From: Streptococcus sp. M334
Lineage (GTDB): Bacteria; Bacillota; Bacilli; Lactobacillales; Streptococcaceae
DNA length: 55,830 nucleotides
Reading direction: 5' to 3'
Assembly: GCF_000187745.1 (NCBI RefSeq)
Contig: NZ_GL732486.1
Span: 1,333 to 57,162, forward strand
Below are positions 26,452-35,871 of this stretch, in pieces (the stretch's first letter is position 1; each line of letters starts with the position of its first letter). The notes under the pieces are model-generated. The model saw only the letters and a program-made list of their open reading frames with translations, had not been told where the DNA came from and did no database searches. A program made the position numbers and the translations under genes.

Positions 26452-27598
26452 TTTCAAAAATTTAACTGACATTTTTAATGATTCTGATTTTGAACATTTA
26501 ATAGCTCCTTTAAAACCTAAGAAAAAAATAGTTACAGATCATGAAGTAGAGAAATTTTTAGAAATTATAGACTGGGTGAGAGTAAATAATGGACAAGAGC
26601 CACAAAAGTCTAGAAATATTAAAGAACGCAGTTTATTTTCTCGATTAAATGGTATTAGAAAATCTCCTGATAGCATCCGAAAGTTAGAACCTTATGATGA
26701 ATTTGGGCTACTAAAAATAGATATTGTTGAGTCCGAGACTCCTATTTCAAGTCCTGCTAGTTTAACAGATATTTTATCAGATGAATTGTTTGAGTCAGTA
26801 AATAGTGCTGAAAAATCGTTATTTGATATCTCACGTTATAAACGAACGATTCAAGCGCGTGATAAAACACGAACACGCAAACGAATGGGCAATTTTGAAG
26901 ATTATCAAGGATTATTTACTCGTGTTCATGATGAAATTAGTGAAGGTCGTCGTCAAGTCAGAAAGTCTGATGTGATAAAAGAAAAAGAAATTAAACCAGG
27001 TATGTTCTATGTGGATAATGGAGTAATGGTTTATGTTGTTTCTAAAGGAGAAGACTTCACTGACAAGAATGGCTATACTAATGCTGAACTTCATCTCGTG
27101 TATGAAAATGGTACAGAAAACAAGAAGGCCTTACTCCGTTCTTTTGTATCTAATCTGCACGATAGAACGCGACATGGACGAATGGTAACCGAATTGATAG
27201 AAGATGTGATGACTGGTATTAGTCCAAGCGAACGTATTACAACTGGATATATCTATGTAGTGAAATCCTTGAGTAGCAATCCTCAAATTGCCAATATCAG
27301 TAATCTCTATAAAATCGGTTTTACAGAGGATCAAATTTCAAAACGGTTAGCAAATGCAGAAAGAGAAGGAACCTATCTTTATGCTCCTGTCCGTTTAGTA
27401 GCTAGTTTTGAGGTTCAGAATTTCAGCGCTCGAAAATTAGAAACGACTCTTCATCATTATTTTGCAGACAAGCAGTTAGATGTGGAATTAATATCACCAA
27501 ATGGAGAGAGCTTTGTCCCTAAAGAATGGTTTCTAGTATCGCTAGATGAGATCCAAAAAGTGATTGAAAAAATTGGCTTTGAAATTAGATTTAGATAA
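26444..27598 (+). CDS. GIY-YIG (T5orf172-type) nuclease with long N-terminal region
   Basis: About 384 residues from ATG 26444 (GGAG 7 bases upstream); ATG 26438 is an alternative. The C-terminal 110 residues form a GIY-YIG domain of the T5orf172/MUG113 sort: GYIYVVKSL at 268-276, YKIGFT from Tyr289, an Arg in ISKRLANAE, and the likely catalytic Glu in ARKLETTLHHYF. The first about 260 residues are charged and unassigned, with an RRQVRKSD-type basic patch near the middle. It is the only nuclease-like gene of the island, so I infer it cuts DNA for the system. Confidence 0.8.
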   Translation: MIDFKNLTDIFNDSDFEHLIAPLKPKKKIVTDHEVEKFLEIIDWVRVNNGQEPQKSRNIKERSLFSRLNGIRKSPDSIRKLEPYDEFGLLKIDIVESETPISSPASLTDILSDELFESVNSAEKSLFDISRYKRTIQARDKTRTRKRMGNFEDYQGLFTRVHDEISEGRRQVRKSDVIKEKEIKPGMFYVDNGVMVYVVSKGEDFTDKNGYTNAELHLVYENGTENKKALLRSFVSNLHDRTRHGRMVTELIEDVMTGISPSERITTGYIYVVKSLSSNPQIANISNLYKIGFTEDQISKRLANAEREGTYLYAPVRLVASFEVQNFSARKLETTLHHYFADKQLDVELISPNGESFVPKEWFLVSLDEIQKVIEKIGFEIRFR

Positions 27599-27683
27599 AG
27601 AAAGACACTATTTAGAAGACTATTTAATATTTAGAGAACACAAAATATTTTAGACTGATTAAACTAAAAGGAATAATAGAAAA

Positions 27684-28064
27684 ATGAAAGAGTTGAAATT
27701 CTTGAAATATGCTACAATCGTATTTATGCTTTTTATCTTATTTTGGGTAAACTTTGTGGGATATATTTTAGGAACTCAAGGAAGCAAGGAAGAGATTAAA
27801 ACAGTACAAACAGAAAGCTTAGATCTGCAAGAAAGCAAGTTAAAAGCAAAAGAAGAAGATGCAGAAATTTTAGGCAAGTTTTGGAATGATAAAGGACATT
27901 TTATTGTAGTGTATAACGGACTCACAAAAGTCCCAGAAATCCTTGAGGTTGGTTATTCTGAGTGGCAATATATGAGAATAGGGAAAAGTATTAGAAATAA
28001 ATTAAATATTACTACTTACATTTCAAAACTAGTAGGTGAATTTTCAAAATATCTTCTCTCCTAA
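27684..28064 (+). CDS. Small membrane-anchored protein of unknown function
   Basis: 126 residues. A single hydrophobic segment at about residues 10-30 (ATIVFMLFILFWVNFVGYILG) is followed by a charged region (TESLDLQESKLKAKEEDAEILGKF) and a soluble tail, most likely outside the cell. Preceded by AAAGGAA. Recognised only as a conserved hypothetical found before the alaS leader in relatives; whether it belongs to the island to its left is not clear. Confidence 0.6.
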   Translation: MKELKFLKYATIVFMLFILFWVNFVGYILGTQGSKEEIKTVQTESLDLQESKLKAKEEDAEILGKFWNDKGHFIVVYNGLTKVPEILEVGYSEWQYMRIGKSIRNKLNITTYISKLVGEFSKYLLS

Positions 28065-28094
28065 CTCACTACTATTGGTTAGAATCATTTCCAG

Positions 28095-28123
28095 TTGACG
28101 CAGACTTAAAAAAACGTTATAAT
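28095..28123 (+). promoter_or_regulatory. Promoter of the alaS T-box operon
   Basis: TTGACG at 28095-28100 and TATAAT at 28118-28123, spacing 17. Confidence 0.8.
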
Positions 28124-28312
28124 AAGAGAGTTGAGAATTGATTTTCTCTTGTCTTAGTCCAGAGAAATGGCGGTGCTGCGAGCCATCTAAGCTAGAAAGT
28201 CATGCTACTCAATCATACAATTGCATAAGAATAAGAGAATGACAAGTTCATTGAATGAAGGTGGTACCGCGGTTTTTCGCCCTTCGTGATATGAGCTTGT
28301 CTTTTGATTTTT
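28124..28312 (+). promoter_or_regulatory. T-box riboswitch, alanine-specific
   Basis: The T-box core AAGGTGGTACCGCGG is at 28258-28272, and the stem I loop element GGTGCTGCGAGCC is upstream. The likely specifier codon is GCT (Ala) at 28204-28206 within CATGCTACTC. The terminator form pairs GACAAGTTCAT (28241-28251) with ATGAGCTTGTC (28291-28301), followed by TTTTGATTTTTT. Uncharged tRNA-Ala would favour the antiterminator and expression of the two genes downstream. Confidence 0.88.
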
Positions 28313-28323
28313 TGGAGGTGTTG

Positions 28324-28809
28324 ATGAAAACATTTCTTGTCAAACAAAAGTTTCGTCTTGGAGGCGAACGCTTCGCTATCAAGGATGACAGGGGAGAAAT
28401 CGCCTATCAGGTGGAGGGATCTTTTTTCCAAATTCCTAAGACTTTTACCATCTATGACGCCTATGGTGAACAGGTCAGTCAGATCAGTAAAGAAATCTTG
28501 ACCTTGCTTCCTCGTTTTGAGATTCAGCTTTGGAATGGCTCGAGTTTCGTCATTCGTAAGAAGTTGACCTTCTGGCGAGATAAGTATGAGTTTGATAATC
28601 TAGGTCTTCGTATCGAGGGCAATATCTGGGATTTGAATTTCAAATTGCTGGATGATCGCAATCAGATGATTGCGGAAATTAAGAAGGAACTCTTCCATCT
28701 GACCTCTACCTATACCGTAACGGTTCTGGAGGACGCTTATGCAGACCTAGTCATTTCCCTCTGTGTCGCCATTGACTATGTGGAAATGCTGGAAAGCCAA
28801 TCACATTAA
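28324..28809 (+). CDS. LURP-one-related family protein
   Basis: 161 residues starting at ATG 28324 after GGAGGTG; the upstream part of a longer reading overlaps the T-box terminator. The sequence is made of beta-strand-like repeats (FRLGGERFAIKDDRGEIAYQVEGSFF; FEIQLWNGSSFVIRKKLTFWRDKYEF), matching the LURP-one/Tubby-like fold. The biochemical role is unknown; the family has been suggested to bind membranes or lipids. It lies between the alanine T-box and alaS and so should be induced by alanine starvation. Confidence 0.75.
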   Translation: MKTFLVKQKFRLGGERFAIKDDRGEIAYQVEGSFFQIPKTFTIYDAYGEQVSQISKEILTLLPRFEIQLWNGSSFVIRKKLTFWRDKYEFDNLGLRIEGNIWDLNFKLLDDRNQMIAEIKKELFHLTSTYTVTVLEDAYADLVISLCVAIDYVEMLESQSH

Positions 28810-28830
28810 ACAAGTAAATAAGGAGACAAT

Positions 28831-31449
28831 ATGAAACAACTATCTAGTGCACAAGTACGCCAAATGTGGCTTGATTTCTGGGCGACCAAAGGTCACTCTG
28901 TAGAACCATCAGTGAGCTTGGTTCCTGTAAATGATCCAACACTTTTGTGGATCAACTCTGGGGTAGCAACTCTTAAGAAATACTTTGATGGGACTATTAT
29001 CCCAGAAAATCCACGTATTACCAATGCCCAAAAGGCGATCCGTACCAACGATATTGAAAACGTAGGGAAGACTGCTCGTCACCATACCATGTTTGAAATG
29101 TTGGGGAACTTCTCTATTGGGGATTACTTCCGTGACGAAGCCATCACTTGGGCTTATGAGCTTTTGACAAGCCCAGAATGGTTTGACTTCCCAGCTGAGA
29201 AACTTTACATGACCTACTATCCAGATGATAAAGATTCATACAACCGTTGGATTGAAGTGGGAGTGGATCCAAGCCACTTGATTCCAATCAAGGACAACTT
29301 CTGGGAAATCGGTGCTGGACCTTCTGGACCAGATACTGAGATCTTCTTTGACCGTGGAGAAGCCTTTGACCCAGAAAATATCGGACTTCGCCTGCTTGCA
29401 GAAGATATTGAAAACGACCGCTATATCGAAATCTGGAACATCGTTTTGTCACAATTTAATGCAGACCCTGCTGTTCCTCGTAGCGAATACAAGGAATTGC
29501 CACACAAGAACATTGATACGGGCGCTGGTTTGGAGCGTTTGGTGGCCGTTATCCAAGGGGCTAAGACAAACTTTGAAACGGACCTCTTCATGCCAATCAT
29601 TCGTGAAGTGGAGAAATTGTCTGGTAAGGTCTACGACCAAGATGGCGACAACATGAGCTTCAAGGTCATCGCTGACCATATCCGTTCTCTTTCATTTGCC
29701 ATCGGTGATGGTGCCCTTCCAGGAAATGAAGGTCGTGGTTATGTCCTTCGTCGTCTTCTTCGTCGTGCTTCTATGCATGGTCAAAAATTGGGTATCAACG
29801 AACCTTTCCTTTACAAACTGGTTCCAACTGTTGGGAAAATCATGGAAAGCTACTACCCAGAAGTGCTTGAAAAACGTGATTTTATCGAAAAAATCGTTAA
29901 GAGCGAGGAAGAGTCATTTGCCCGTACTCTTCACTCAGGTCAACACTTTGCCCAAGGCATCGTAGCAGACTTGAAAGAAAAAGGTCAATCTGTCATTGCT
30001 GGATCAGATGTCTTCAAACTTTATGATACTTATGGATTCCCAGTTGAATTGACAGAAGAAATCGCTGAAGAAGCTGGTATGACTGTGGATCGTGAAGGTT
30101 TTGAAGCAGCCATGAAAGAACAGCAAGAACGCGCGCGTGCCTCAGCTGTTAAGGGTGGCTCAATGGGCATGCAAAATGAAACCCTTCAAAACATCACAGT
30201 GGAAAGCCGCTTTAACTACGAAGCATCTCAATTGTCTTCTAAATTGGTCGCTATCGTGGCTGACAATGCAGAAGTAGAAGCTGTGTCAGAAGGAACTGCC
30301 TCTCTTATCTTTGCGGAAACGCCATTCTATGCTGAAATGGGTGGACAGGTAGCTGACCACGGTCAAATCTTGGATGAGTCAGGTAAGGTTGTGGCTATTG
30401 TGACAAATGTTCAAAAAGCTCCGAATGGACAAGCCCTTCACACGGTTGAAGTTCTTGCACCACTTGCCTTGAACCAAGAATATACCTTGACAATTGATAC
30501 CAATCGTCGTCACCGTGTTATGAAAAACCACACTGCGACTCACTTGCTTCACGCTGCTCTTCACAATATCCTTGGAAACCACGCAACACAAGCAGGATCT
30601 CTTAACGAAGTTGAATTCCTTCGCTTTGACTTTACCCATTTCCAAGCTGTAACTGCTGAAGAATTGCGTGCGATTGAACAGCAAGTCAACGAGAAAATCT
30701 GGGAAGCTCTTGAAGTTAAAACAGTTGAAACGGATATTGACACTGCCAAGGAAATGGGAGCTATGGCCCTCTTTGGTGAGAAATACGGCAAGGAAGTCCG
30801 TGTTGTTACTATCGGTGACTACTCTATCGAGCTTTGTGGTGGTACCCACGTTGGCAACACTTCTGAAATTGGTCTTTTCAAGATTGTCAAAGAAGAAGGT
30901 ATCGGATCAGGAACTCGCCGTATTTTAGCAGTGACTGGTAAGGAAGCCTTTGAAGCCTACCGCGAACAAGAAGATGCTCTTAAAGCTGTCGCAGCAACCT
31001 TGAAAGCACCTCAACTTAAAGAAGTACCTCACAAGGTAGAAGGACTTCAAGAACAACTTCGTCAATTGCAAAAAGAAAATGCTGAGTTGAAAGAAAAAGC
31101 CGCAGCTGCAGCTGCGGGCGATATCTTCAAGGATGTGAAGGAAGTCAATGGTCACCGTTATATCGCTAGCCAAGTATCTGTATCTGACGCTGGTGCCCTT
31201 CGTACTTTTGCAGATAACTGGAAACAAAAAGATTACTCTGATCTTCTTGTCCTTGTTGCTGCTATCGGTGACAAAGTCAATGTCCTTGTAGCAAGCAAGA
31301 CAAAAGACCTTCATGCAGGAAACCTTGTCAAAGAATTGGCACCAATCGTCGATGGACGTGGTGGTGGTAAACCAGACATGGCCATGGCAGGAGGAAGCAA
31401 CCAAGCTAAGATCCAAGAACTCTTGGATGCCGTAGCAGGTAAATTGTAA
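28831..31449 (+). CDS. alaS: Alanyl-tRNA synthetase
   Basis: 872 residues, full length. The N-terminal class II catalytic domain begins [22 protein letters not shown]. The editing domain has [12 protein letters not shown] and the CGGTH zinc-binding motif near residue 670. A C-terminal oligomerisation/C-Ala domain with a coiled coil ([21 protein letters not shown]) ends in [14 protein letters not shown]. It charges tRNA-Ala. It is the second gene under the T-box, 21 bases after the LURP-like gene, with AAGGAG. Confidence 0.97.
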   Translation: MKQLSSAQVRQMWLDFWATKGHSVEPSVSLVPVNDPTLLWINSGVATLKKYFDGTIIPENPRITNAQKAIRTNDIENVGKTARHHTMFEMLGNFSIGDYFRDEAITWAYELLTSPEWFDFPAEKLYMTYYPDDKDSYNRWIEVGVDPSHLIPIKDNFWEIGAGPSGPDTEIFFDRGEAFDPENIGLRLLAEDIENDRYIEIWNIVLSQFNADPAVPRSEYKELPHKNIDTGAGLERLVAVIQGAKTNFETDLFMPIIREVEKLSGKVYDQDGDNMSFKVIADHIRSLSFAIGDGALPGNEGRGYVLRRLLRRASMHGQKLGINEPFLYKLVPTVGKIMESYYPEVLEKRDFIEKIVKSEEESFARTLHSGQHFAQGIVADLKEKGQSVIAGSDVFKLYDTYGFPVELTEEIAEEAGMTVDREGFEAAMKEQQERARASAVKGGSMGMQNETLQNITVESRFNYEASQLSSKLVAIVADNAEVEAVSEGTASLIFAETPFYAEMGGQVADHGQILDESGKVVAIVTNVQKAPNGQALHTVEVLAPLALNQEYTLTIDTNRRHRVMKNHTATHLLHAALHNILGNHATQAGSLNEVEFLRFDFTHFQAVTAEELRAIEQQVNEKIWEALEVKTVETDIDTAKEMGAMALFGEKYGKEVRVVTIGDYSIELCGGTHVGNTSEIGLFKIVKEEGIGSGTRRILAVTGKEAFEAYREQEDALKAVAATLKAPQLKEVPHKVEGLQEQLRQLQKENAELKEKAAAAAAGDIFKDVKEVNGHRYIASQVSVSDAGALRTFADNWKQKDYSDLLVLVAAIGDKVNVLVASKTKDLHAGNLVKELAPIVDGRGGGKPDMAMAGGSNQAKIQELLDAVAGKL

Positions 31450-31455
31450 TCAAGT

Positions 31456-31485
31456 AAAGATCTATCCACTTGGGTAGGTCTTTTT
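31456..31485 (+). terminator. Terminator of alaS
   Basis: AAAGATCTATCC (31456-31467) pairs with GGGTAGGTCTTT (31472-31483) using two G-U pairs, then T. Confidence 0.8.
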
Positions 31486-31492
31486 GTGAATG

Positions 31493-31522
31493 CAAAAAAG
31501 CCAAATCCGCTTGGATCTGGCT
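31493..31522 (-). terminator. Terminator of the amylase gene
   Basis: On the minus strand AGCCAGATCC pairs with GGATTTGGCT around a 4-base loop (31499-31522), followed by six T. It stands tail to tail with the alaS terminator. Confidence 0.8.
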
Positions 31523-31538
31523 TGATGATTATAAGCTA

Positions 31539-32993
31539 TTAGATAGTATTGGCTGCCCAGACACTTACAGATCTTGCTGAGACTGGGAATTGTCCATAAC
31601 CTTCCTCATTGATTGTAACTTGACCTTGGTGGTTGCCAAGTAAGTCTACAAAGGTTTGGTTAGCCCATTCTTGGCCGACAAACATTGATTTGCTGTTTTC
31701 TTGGTCATTTGAAATCAATACTGCGATTGGGGATTGATTTTCAGCACCTGAGCGTACCCAACCGATACAGTTAGCATCATCAAAGTAGTCATTTTGTTCT
31801 CCATAGGCCAAATCTTTTCGGATGACTAGGAGGCAGTCAAGAACTTCTTTGAAATCTTGTTGAGCATACTGCCCTGAAATCCCATAGTAGTCTCCGTAAA
31901 AAACACATGGAAGGCCGTCTTGGCGTAATAGAATGAGAGCATAGGCTGCTGGTTTGAACCATTCTTCAACAGTAGACTCAAGAGCCTGACCACGTTGAGT
32001 ATCGTGGTTGTCGACAAAGGTTACAGCCTTGTCAGGTTTGAGTTCAACCAAGCTATCTGTGAAAATACCACGAAGGTCATAGTTTGCGCCAGCTTGACTG
32101 GCTTCAAATAGATTCTGGTGGAGACGAACATCAACAAGGTCAAAGCGTTCTTCCGTTTTTTCAAGATAGTCCAGATTGGCTTCCTTATCTGGATTCCAAA
32201 ATTCACCAAAAACGTAGAAATCCTCACCGTATTTTTCCTTCATATCTCGGATGAAATTGCGCATGAAGAAAGAGTCAATGTGCTTAACGGCATCCAAGCG
32301 GAAACCAGCTACACCAGTCGTTTCCATGAACCAGTCAGCCCAGTCATAGATATTTTGGATGACTTCAGGATGTTTAAAGTCTAGGTCGGCATACATGAGG
32401 TAGTCGTAGTTTCCGTTTTCGTTATCGACCAATTCCTCGTTGGCCCAGCCCTTGTTGTCTCCTTGAATCAGATAAATCCCAGACTTGCGGCGTTTGGCAT
32501 CGTAGTCTGTACCGGTGAAGTGGTACCAGTGCCAGTGAAAGTCATTGTAGGTATCTTGGCGACCATCAAAGGTAAAGCTAGTCCAGCCATTGATGGTGAA
32601 GGGTTCTCCAAGTTCAACTGTACGGTCTACAGGATCTACTTCAATAACTTGAAAGGCTTCCATGTGATCGGCCGCAGCCTTGTGATTGAGCACCACATCG
32701 GCCATTGGTTGGATTCCCTGTGCTTTTAGGGCTTGAATGGCTTGAAGATAGTCTTCTTTAAAACCATACTTGGTGCGGACAGTTCCTTTTTGGTTAAACT
32801 CGCCTAGGTCGAATAAGTCATAGACCCCATAGCCGACATCTTTTTCATTGGTCGCCTTAAAAGCTGGTGGCATCCAGACATGGCTGATACCGAGATTGGC
32901 TAGGTGTTGAGCATCTTCAGATAGATGCGTCCAGTGCTGACCGTCGTGGGGCAGATACCATTCAAAGTATTGCATGAGTGTTTGATTTTGCAT
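31539..32993 (-). CDS. amyA: Cytosolic alpha-amylase (GH13)
   Basis: 484 residues, no signal peptide. It begins QTLMQYFEWYLPHDGQHW, typical of the cytoplasmic AmyA-type GH13_5 enzymes. Region I is ADVVLNHKAAADH, the nucleophile region GFRLDAVKHID, the acid/base FGEFW and the third Asp in FVDNHDTQRGQ. It hydrolyses maltodextrins or glycogen-like glucans inside the cell. The promoter carries a LacI-type palindrome, consistent with control by maltose regulator MalR or CcpA (inference). Confidence 0.92.
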   Translation of the reverse strand: MQNQTLMQYFEWYLPHDGQHWTHLSEDAQHLANLGISHVWMPPAFKATNEKDVGYGVYDLFDLGEFNQKGTVRTKYGFKEDYLQAIQALKAQGIQPMADVVLNHKAAADHMEAFQVIEVDPVDRTVELGEPFTINGWTSFTFDGRQDTYNDFHWHWYHFTGTDYDAKRRKSGIYLIQGDNKGWANEELVDNENGNYDYLMYADLDFKHPEVIQNIYDWADWFMETTGVAGFRLDAVKHIDSFFMRNFIRDMKEKYGEDFYVFGEFWNPDKEANLDYLEKTEERFDLVDVRLHQNLFEASQAGANYDLRGIFTDSLVELKPDKAVTFVDNHDTQRGQALESTVEEWFKPAAYALILLRQDGLPCVFYGDYYGISGQYAQQDFKEVLDCLLVIRKDLAYGEQNDYFDDANCIGWVRSGAENQSPIAVLISNDQENSKSMFVGQEWANQTFVDLLGNHQGQVTINEEGYGQFPVSARSVSVWAANTI

Positions 32994-33026
32994 GATGTTT
33001 CCTCTTACTTGTCAATCTTGTTCTTT

Positions 33027-33062
33027 ATTCTATCATAAAGTATTGGTTAGCTCAAACGTTTG
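33027..33062 (-). promoter_or_regulatory. amyA promoter with overlapping LacI-family operator
   Basis: Minus-strand -10 TAGAAT (complement of 33027-33032) and -35 TTGAGC (complement of 33050-33055), spacing 17. The perfect palindrome CAAACGTTTG at 33053-33062 overlaps the -35 and resembles MalR/LacI-type operators, so a bound repressor would block polymerase. Confidence 0.65.
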
Positions 33063-33171
33063 CGTAAGATAGAAGAAATCTATTTTAACTACTTAAAATA
33101 AAGTGTTGATTTTTTTGTATCAAAGTGCTAGTATAATAGTATGTAATATAGATAAAGATAGGAGTCATCCC

Positions 33172-33921
33172 ATGATTGAATTTCAAAATGTTAGTAAGTT
33201 GTATGGTGATAAAGAGGCTTTGAGCAATCTCAATTTGCAGATTGAAAATGGGGAGATTATGGGTTTGATTGGCCATAACGGTGCTGGAAAATCGACCACT
33301 ATAAAATCCCTAGTCAGTATCATTTCACCCAGCAGTGGTCGTATTCTGGTAGATGGTCAGGAGTTATCGGAAAATCGTTTAGCTATTAAACGAAAGATTG
33401 GCTACGTAGCAGACTCGCCTGACTTATTTTTACGCTTAACAGCCAATGAATTTTGGGAATTGATCGCTTCATCCTATGATCTGATTAGCTCTGACTTGGA
33501 AGCTAGTCTAGCTAGGTTATTGGACGTTTTTGACTTTGCTGAAAATCGCTATCAAGTTATTGAAACTCTTTCTCACGGAATGCGTCAGAAAGTCTTTGTC
33601 ATCGGGGCACTCTTGTCTGATCCTGATATTTGGGTTTTGGACGAACCCTTGACTGGTTTGGATCCCCAGGCTGCCTTTGATTTGAAGCAGATGATGAAGG
33701 AGCATGCACAAAAAGGCAAGACGGTCTTGTTTTCAACCCATGTCCTAGAGGTGGCAGAGCAAGTCTGTGATCGGATTGCCATTTTGAAAAAGGGGCATTT
33801 GATTTATTGTGGTAGCGTAGAGGACTTGAGAAAAGACCATCCAGACCAGTCTTTGGAAAGTATCTACCTTAGTCTTGCTGGTAGAAAAGAGGAGGTTTCA
33901 GATGCGTCTCAAGGTCATTAA
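33172..33921 (+). CDS. ABC transporter ATP-binding protein
   Basis: About 249 residues from ATG 33172 after AGGAG; the longer reading from 33103 crosses the TATAAT box at 33132-33137. Walker A GHNGAGKST at 34-42, a variant signature SHGMRQK, Walker B WVLDEPLTGLDP, and H-loop FSTHVLEVAEQVCD. It resembles ATPases of ABC-2-type exporters. Its end overlaps the permease gene by 20 bases; the pair forms one exporter. The substrate is not evident. Confidence 0.9.
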   Translation: MIEFQNVSKLYGDKEALSNLNLQIENGEIMGLIGHNGAGKSTTIKSLVSIISPSSGRILVDGQELSENRLAIKRKIGYVADSPDLFLRLTANEFWELIASSYDLISSDLEASLARLLDVFDFAENRYQVIETLSHGMRQKVFVIGALLSDPDIWVLDEPLTGLDPQAAFDLKQMMKEHAQKGKTVLFSTHVLEVAEQVCDRIAILKKGHLIYCGSVEDLRKDHPDQSLESIYLSLAGRKEEVSDASQGH

Positions 33922-35539
33922 AAAATTAGTTGATATCAATATCCTCTATTCATCTCAAGAAGCTAATCTGGCTAACCTACGAAAGAAGCAAGCTAAAAAT
34001 CCTGGAAAAAAAGTAAATGTTTCCGCTAGAGTCCTAAGTTCTTACATTTTTTCCAGTCTCTTGATGCTCATCATGTTTATAAATATAGCCTTTCGTTTTC
34101 CTTTTGAGGAAATACCAAGTTTTTTTAGTAGCATGGTTGCTATTTTACTGGTGCTTGCCTTTTCAACTTCTTTCACTGCATTTTACAATGTCTTTTATGA
34201 GAGTAAGGATTTGGTATCGTATAGGCCCTATGCCTTTAAAGAATCAGAGATTATAATTGCTAAAGGACTGTCTGTTCTCTTGCCAGCTCTAGCTGGAATT
34301 GTACCAATCCTAGCTTATTTTCTAGTCCTCTATATTAGGCTAGCTCCTTCTCTTTGGCTGGGCTTGCCTTTGATGCTGCTGTCCTTGGCCTTATTATTTG
34401 TCTCTGTTACTTTAGTGATGGTAGTGGCAGTACATTTCTTGGCTCAGACTACGGTCTTCAGAAAGTATCAGTCTATTTTTGCCAATGTGATGATTGGGAT
34501 AGGGGTTCTCATACCTTTAATATTTGTCCTCTTTCTACAGTCGACTTTTGGAAGTATTGTTGACAAAGTTAGAGACATTCCATTTCTCCTTTATCCTATT
34601 CATATCTTTTACAAAATAGCAGTGCAGCCTTTTTCGACTGAAGCCATAGTGGGTCTACTAGCTTGGATAGGGCTAACTCTCTTCTTGCTTTACCTGACCA
34701 AAAAGAAGGTTTTTCCTCATTTTTATGACGTGATCCTGCTTAATAGTGAGGAGAAAGTCAAAAAAGAACGTCGCAATAAGGAGAGAATTTCAACTACTAA
34801 TAAAAAGGGCTTTTTCCGTATGGTTTTACGCTACCACCTCACCCTCTTGGGACAGGGAACTGGCGTAATTACAGTACTTTTTACAAGTGCCTTTCTTCCT
34901 TATCTCATGATGATCGGTCTGATTTCCAAAATTCGAGATTCTCAGATAGTTCCAGACATTCATCCTCCATACTGGTTACCCTTGTTTTTTATAGCTCTCT
35001 TTATAGCAGTTGTCAATAACAATATCACCAGCCTGCATTCAATTGCCTTGTCCTTGGAGAGGGAAAATGTTGATTTTCTTAAGAGTTTACCCTTTGACTT
35101 TGCTCGTTATGTGAAAGTGAAATTTTGGATTATATTTGCTGTCCAGTCTTTTTTACCAGTTCTGATTTTACTTGGCCTTTCTCTATATTTAGGCTTGCCC
35201 ATCCTTTCGATGATTTACCTTCTTGCAGTTTGGACCCTTGCCAGTGTCATCCTTTCTTGTCACCATTATTTTAAGGATGTGAAAAATCTGTCAACCAATT
35301 GGAGTAGCATTACTGACCTAGTGAATCGTTCAAATCGTATAGTAGCAATAGTTTTACTGTTTATTTATATTGCAATCCTGATGGCCCTTGTAATTGGGAG
35401 CTTATTCTTGGTTCGGTCTCTCTCACCTATCCTTGCCATTAGCTTGGGAGTAGGATCTCTTATCCTCTTGCTTGGTCTTGCTATTTTTGGCTATCATTAC
35501 TACCTGTCACGCATATTGGCAGAGATAGAAAAAAGATGA
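33902..35539 (+). CDS. ABC exporter permease (ABC-2-like)
   Basis: 545 residues from ATG 33902 after GAGGTTTC; the longer reading from 33875 lies inside the ATPase gene. There are about 12 hydrophobic segments, in two groups separated by a charged cytosolic stretch (NSEEKVKKERRNKERISTTNKK, written here in part: EEKVKKERRNKER). No bound substrate motif is visible. It works with the ATPase immediately upstream. It ends about 110 bases before a small membrane protein gene. Confidence 0.85.
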   Translation: MRLKVIKKLVDINILYSSQEANLANLRKKQAKNPGKKVNVSARVLSSYIFSSLLMLIMFINIAFRFPFEEIPSFFSSMVAILLVLAFSTSFTAFYNVFYESKDLVSYRPYAFKESEIIIAKGLSVLLPALAGIVPILAYFLVLYIRLAPSLWLGLPLMLLSLALLFVSVTLVMVVAVHFLAQTTVFRKYQSIFANVMIGIGVLIPLIFVLFLQSTFGSIVDKVRDIPFLLYPIHIFYKIAVQPFSTEAIVGLLAWIGLTLFLLYLTKKKVFPHFYDVILLNSEEKVKKERRNKERISTTNKKGFFRMVLRYHLTLLGQGTGVITVLFTSAFLPYLMMIGLISKIRDSQIVPDIHPPYWLPLFFIALFIAVVNNNITSLHSIALSLERENVDFLKSLPFDFARYVKVKFWIIFAVQSFLPVLILLGLSLYLGLPILSMIYLLAVWTLASVILSCHHYFKDVKNLSTNWSSITDLVNRSNRIVAIVLLFIYIAILMALVIGSLFLVRSLSPILAISLGVGSLILLLGLAIFGYHYYLSRILAEIEKR

Positions 35540-35652
35540 GATAGTTGGTCGCTTGATTGATAAAGTCAATTCGACAAACGCTTTTATAGTTTGTTAGAAT
35601 GTAGTTGTAAATGATTAAGATTGGTAATCAAAAATATATAGGGAGGAATGTT

Positions 35653-35871
35653 TTGAATAAGAAATATAATATAGTTCTATTATTGTTGTTTATAGTTTAT
35701 TTATTTGGATATTTTTCAATTTCAAAAACATTAATTCCTATAATGTGTCTTTTTCAAGTATTTTTGATAGAACATATATTTAGAGTTCGAAATAGGATTA
35801 TGCAGATAGGTGAAATTATAATTATTGTTGCTTCTATAATATTATTTATTGATAGTATATTGAGTTTGTAA
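35653..35871 (+). CDS. Small hydrophobic membrane protein, unknown
   Basis: 72 residues from TTG 35653, chosen because GGGAGGA (35641-35647) stands 5-6 bases upstream; ATG 35611 in the same frame has no ribosome binding site. It begins MNKKYNIVLLLLFIVYLFGYF and has three hydrophobic segments separated by short charged turns (EHIFRVRNR). No family is recognised. AT content is higher than in the neighbours, and its end overlaps a convergent small ORF by 26 bases. Confidence 0.5.
   Translation: MNKKYNIVLLLLFIVYLFGYFSISKTLIPIMCLFQVFLIEHIFRVRNRIMQIGEIIIIVASIILFIDSILSL

Noticed and set aside
27601..27683. Terminator after the GIY-YIG gene
   Set aside because: Only weak AT-rich pairings (AATATTT/AAATATT) with a long loop; not convincing.
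28255..28323. Longer start of the LURP-like protein at 28255
   Set aside because: That stretch is the T-box antiterminator and terminator; GGAGGTG before ATG 28324 fixes the start.
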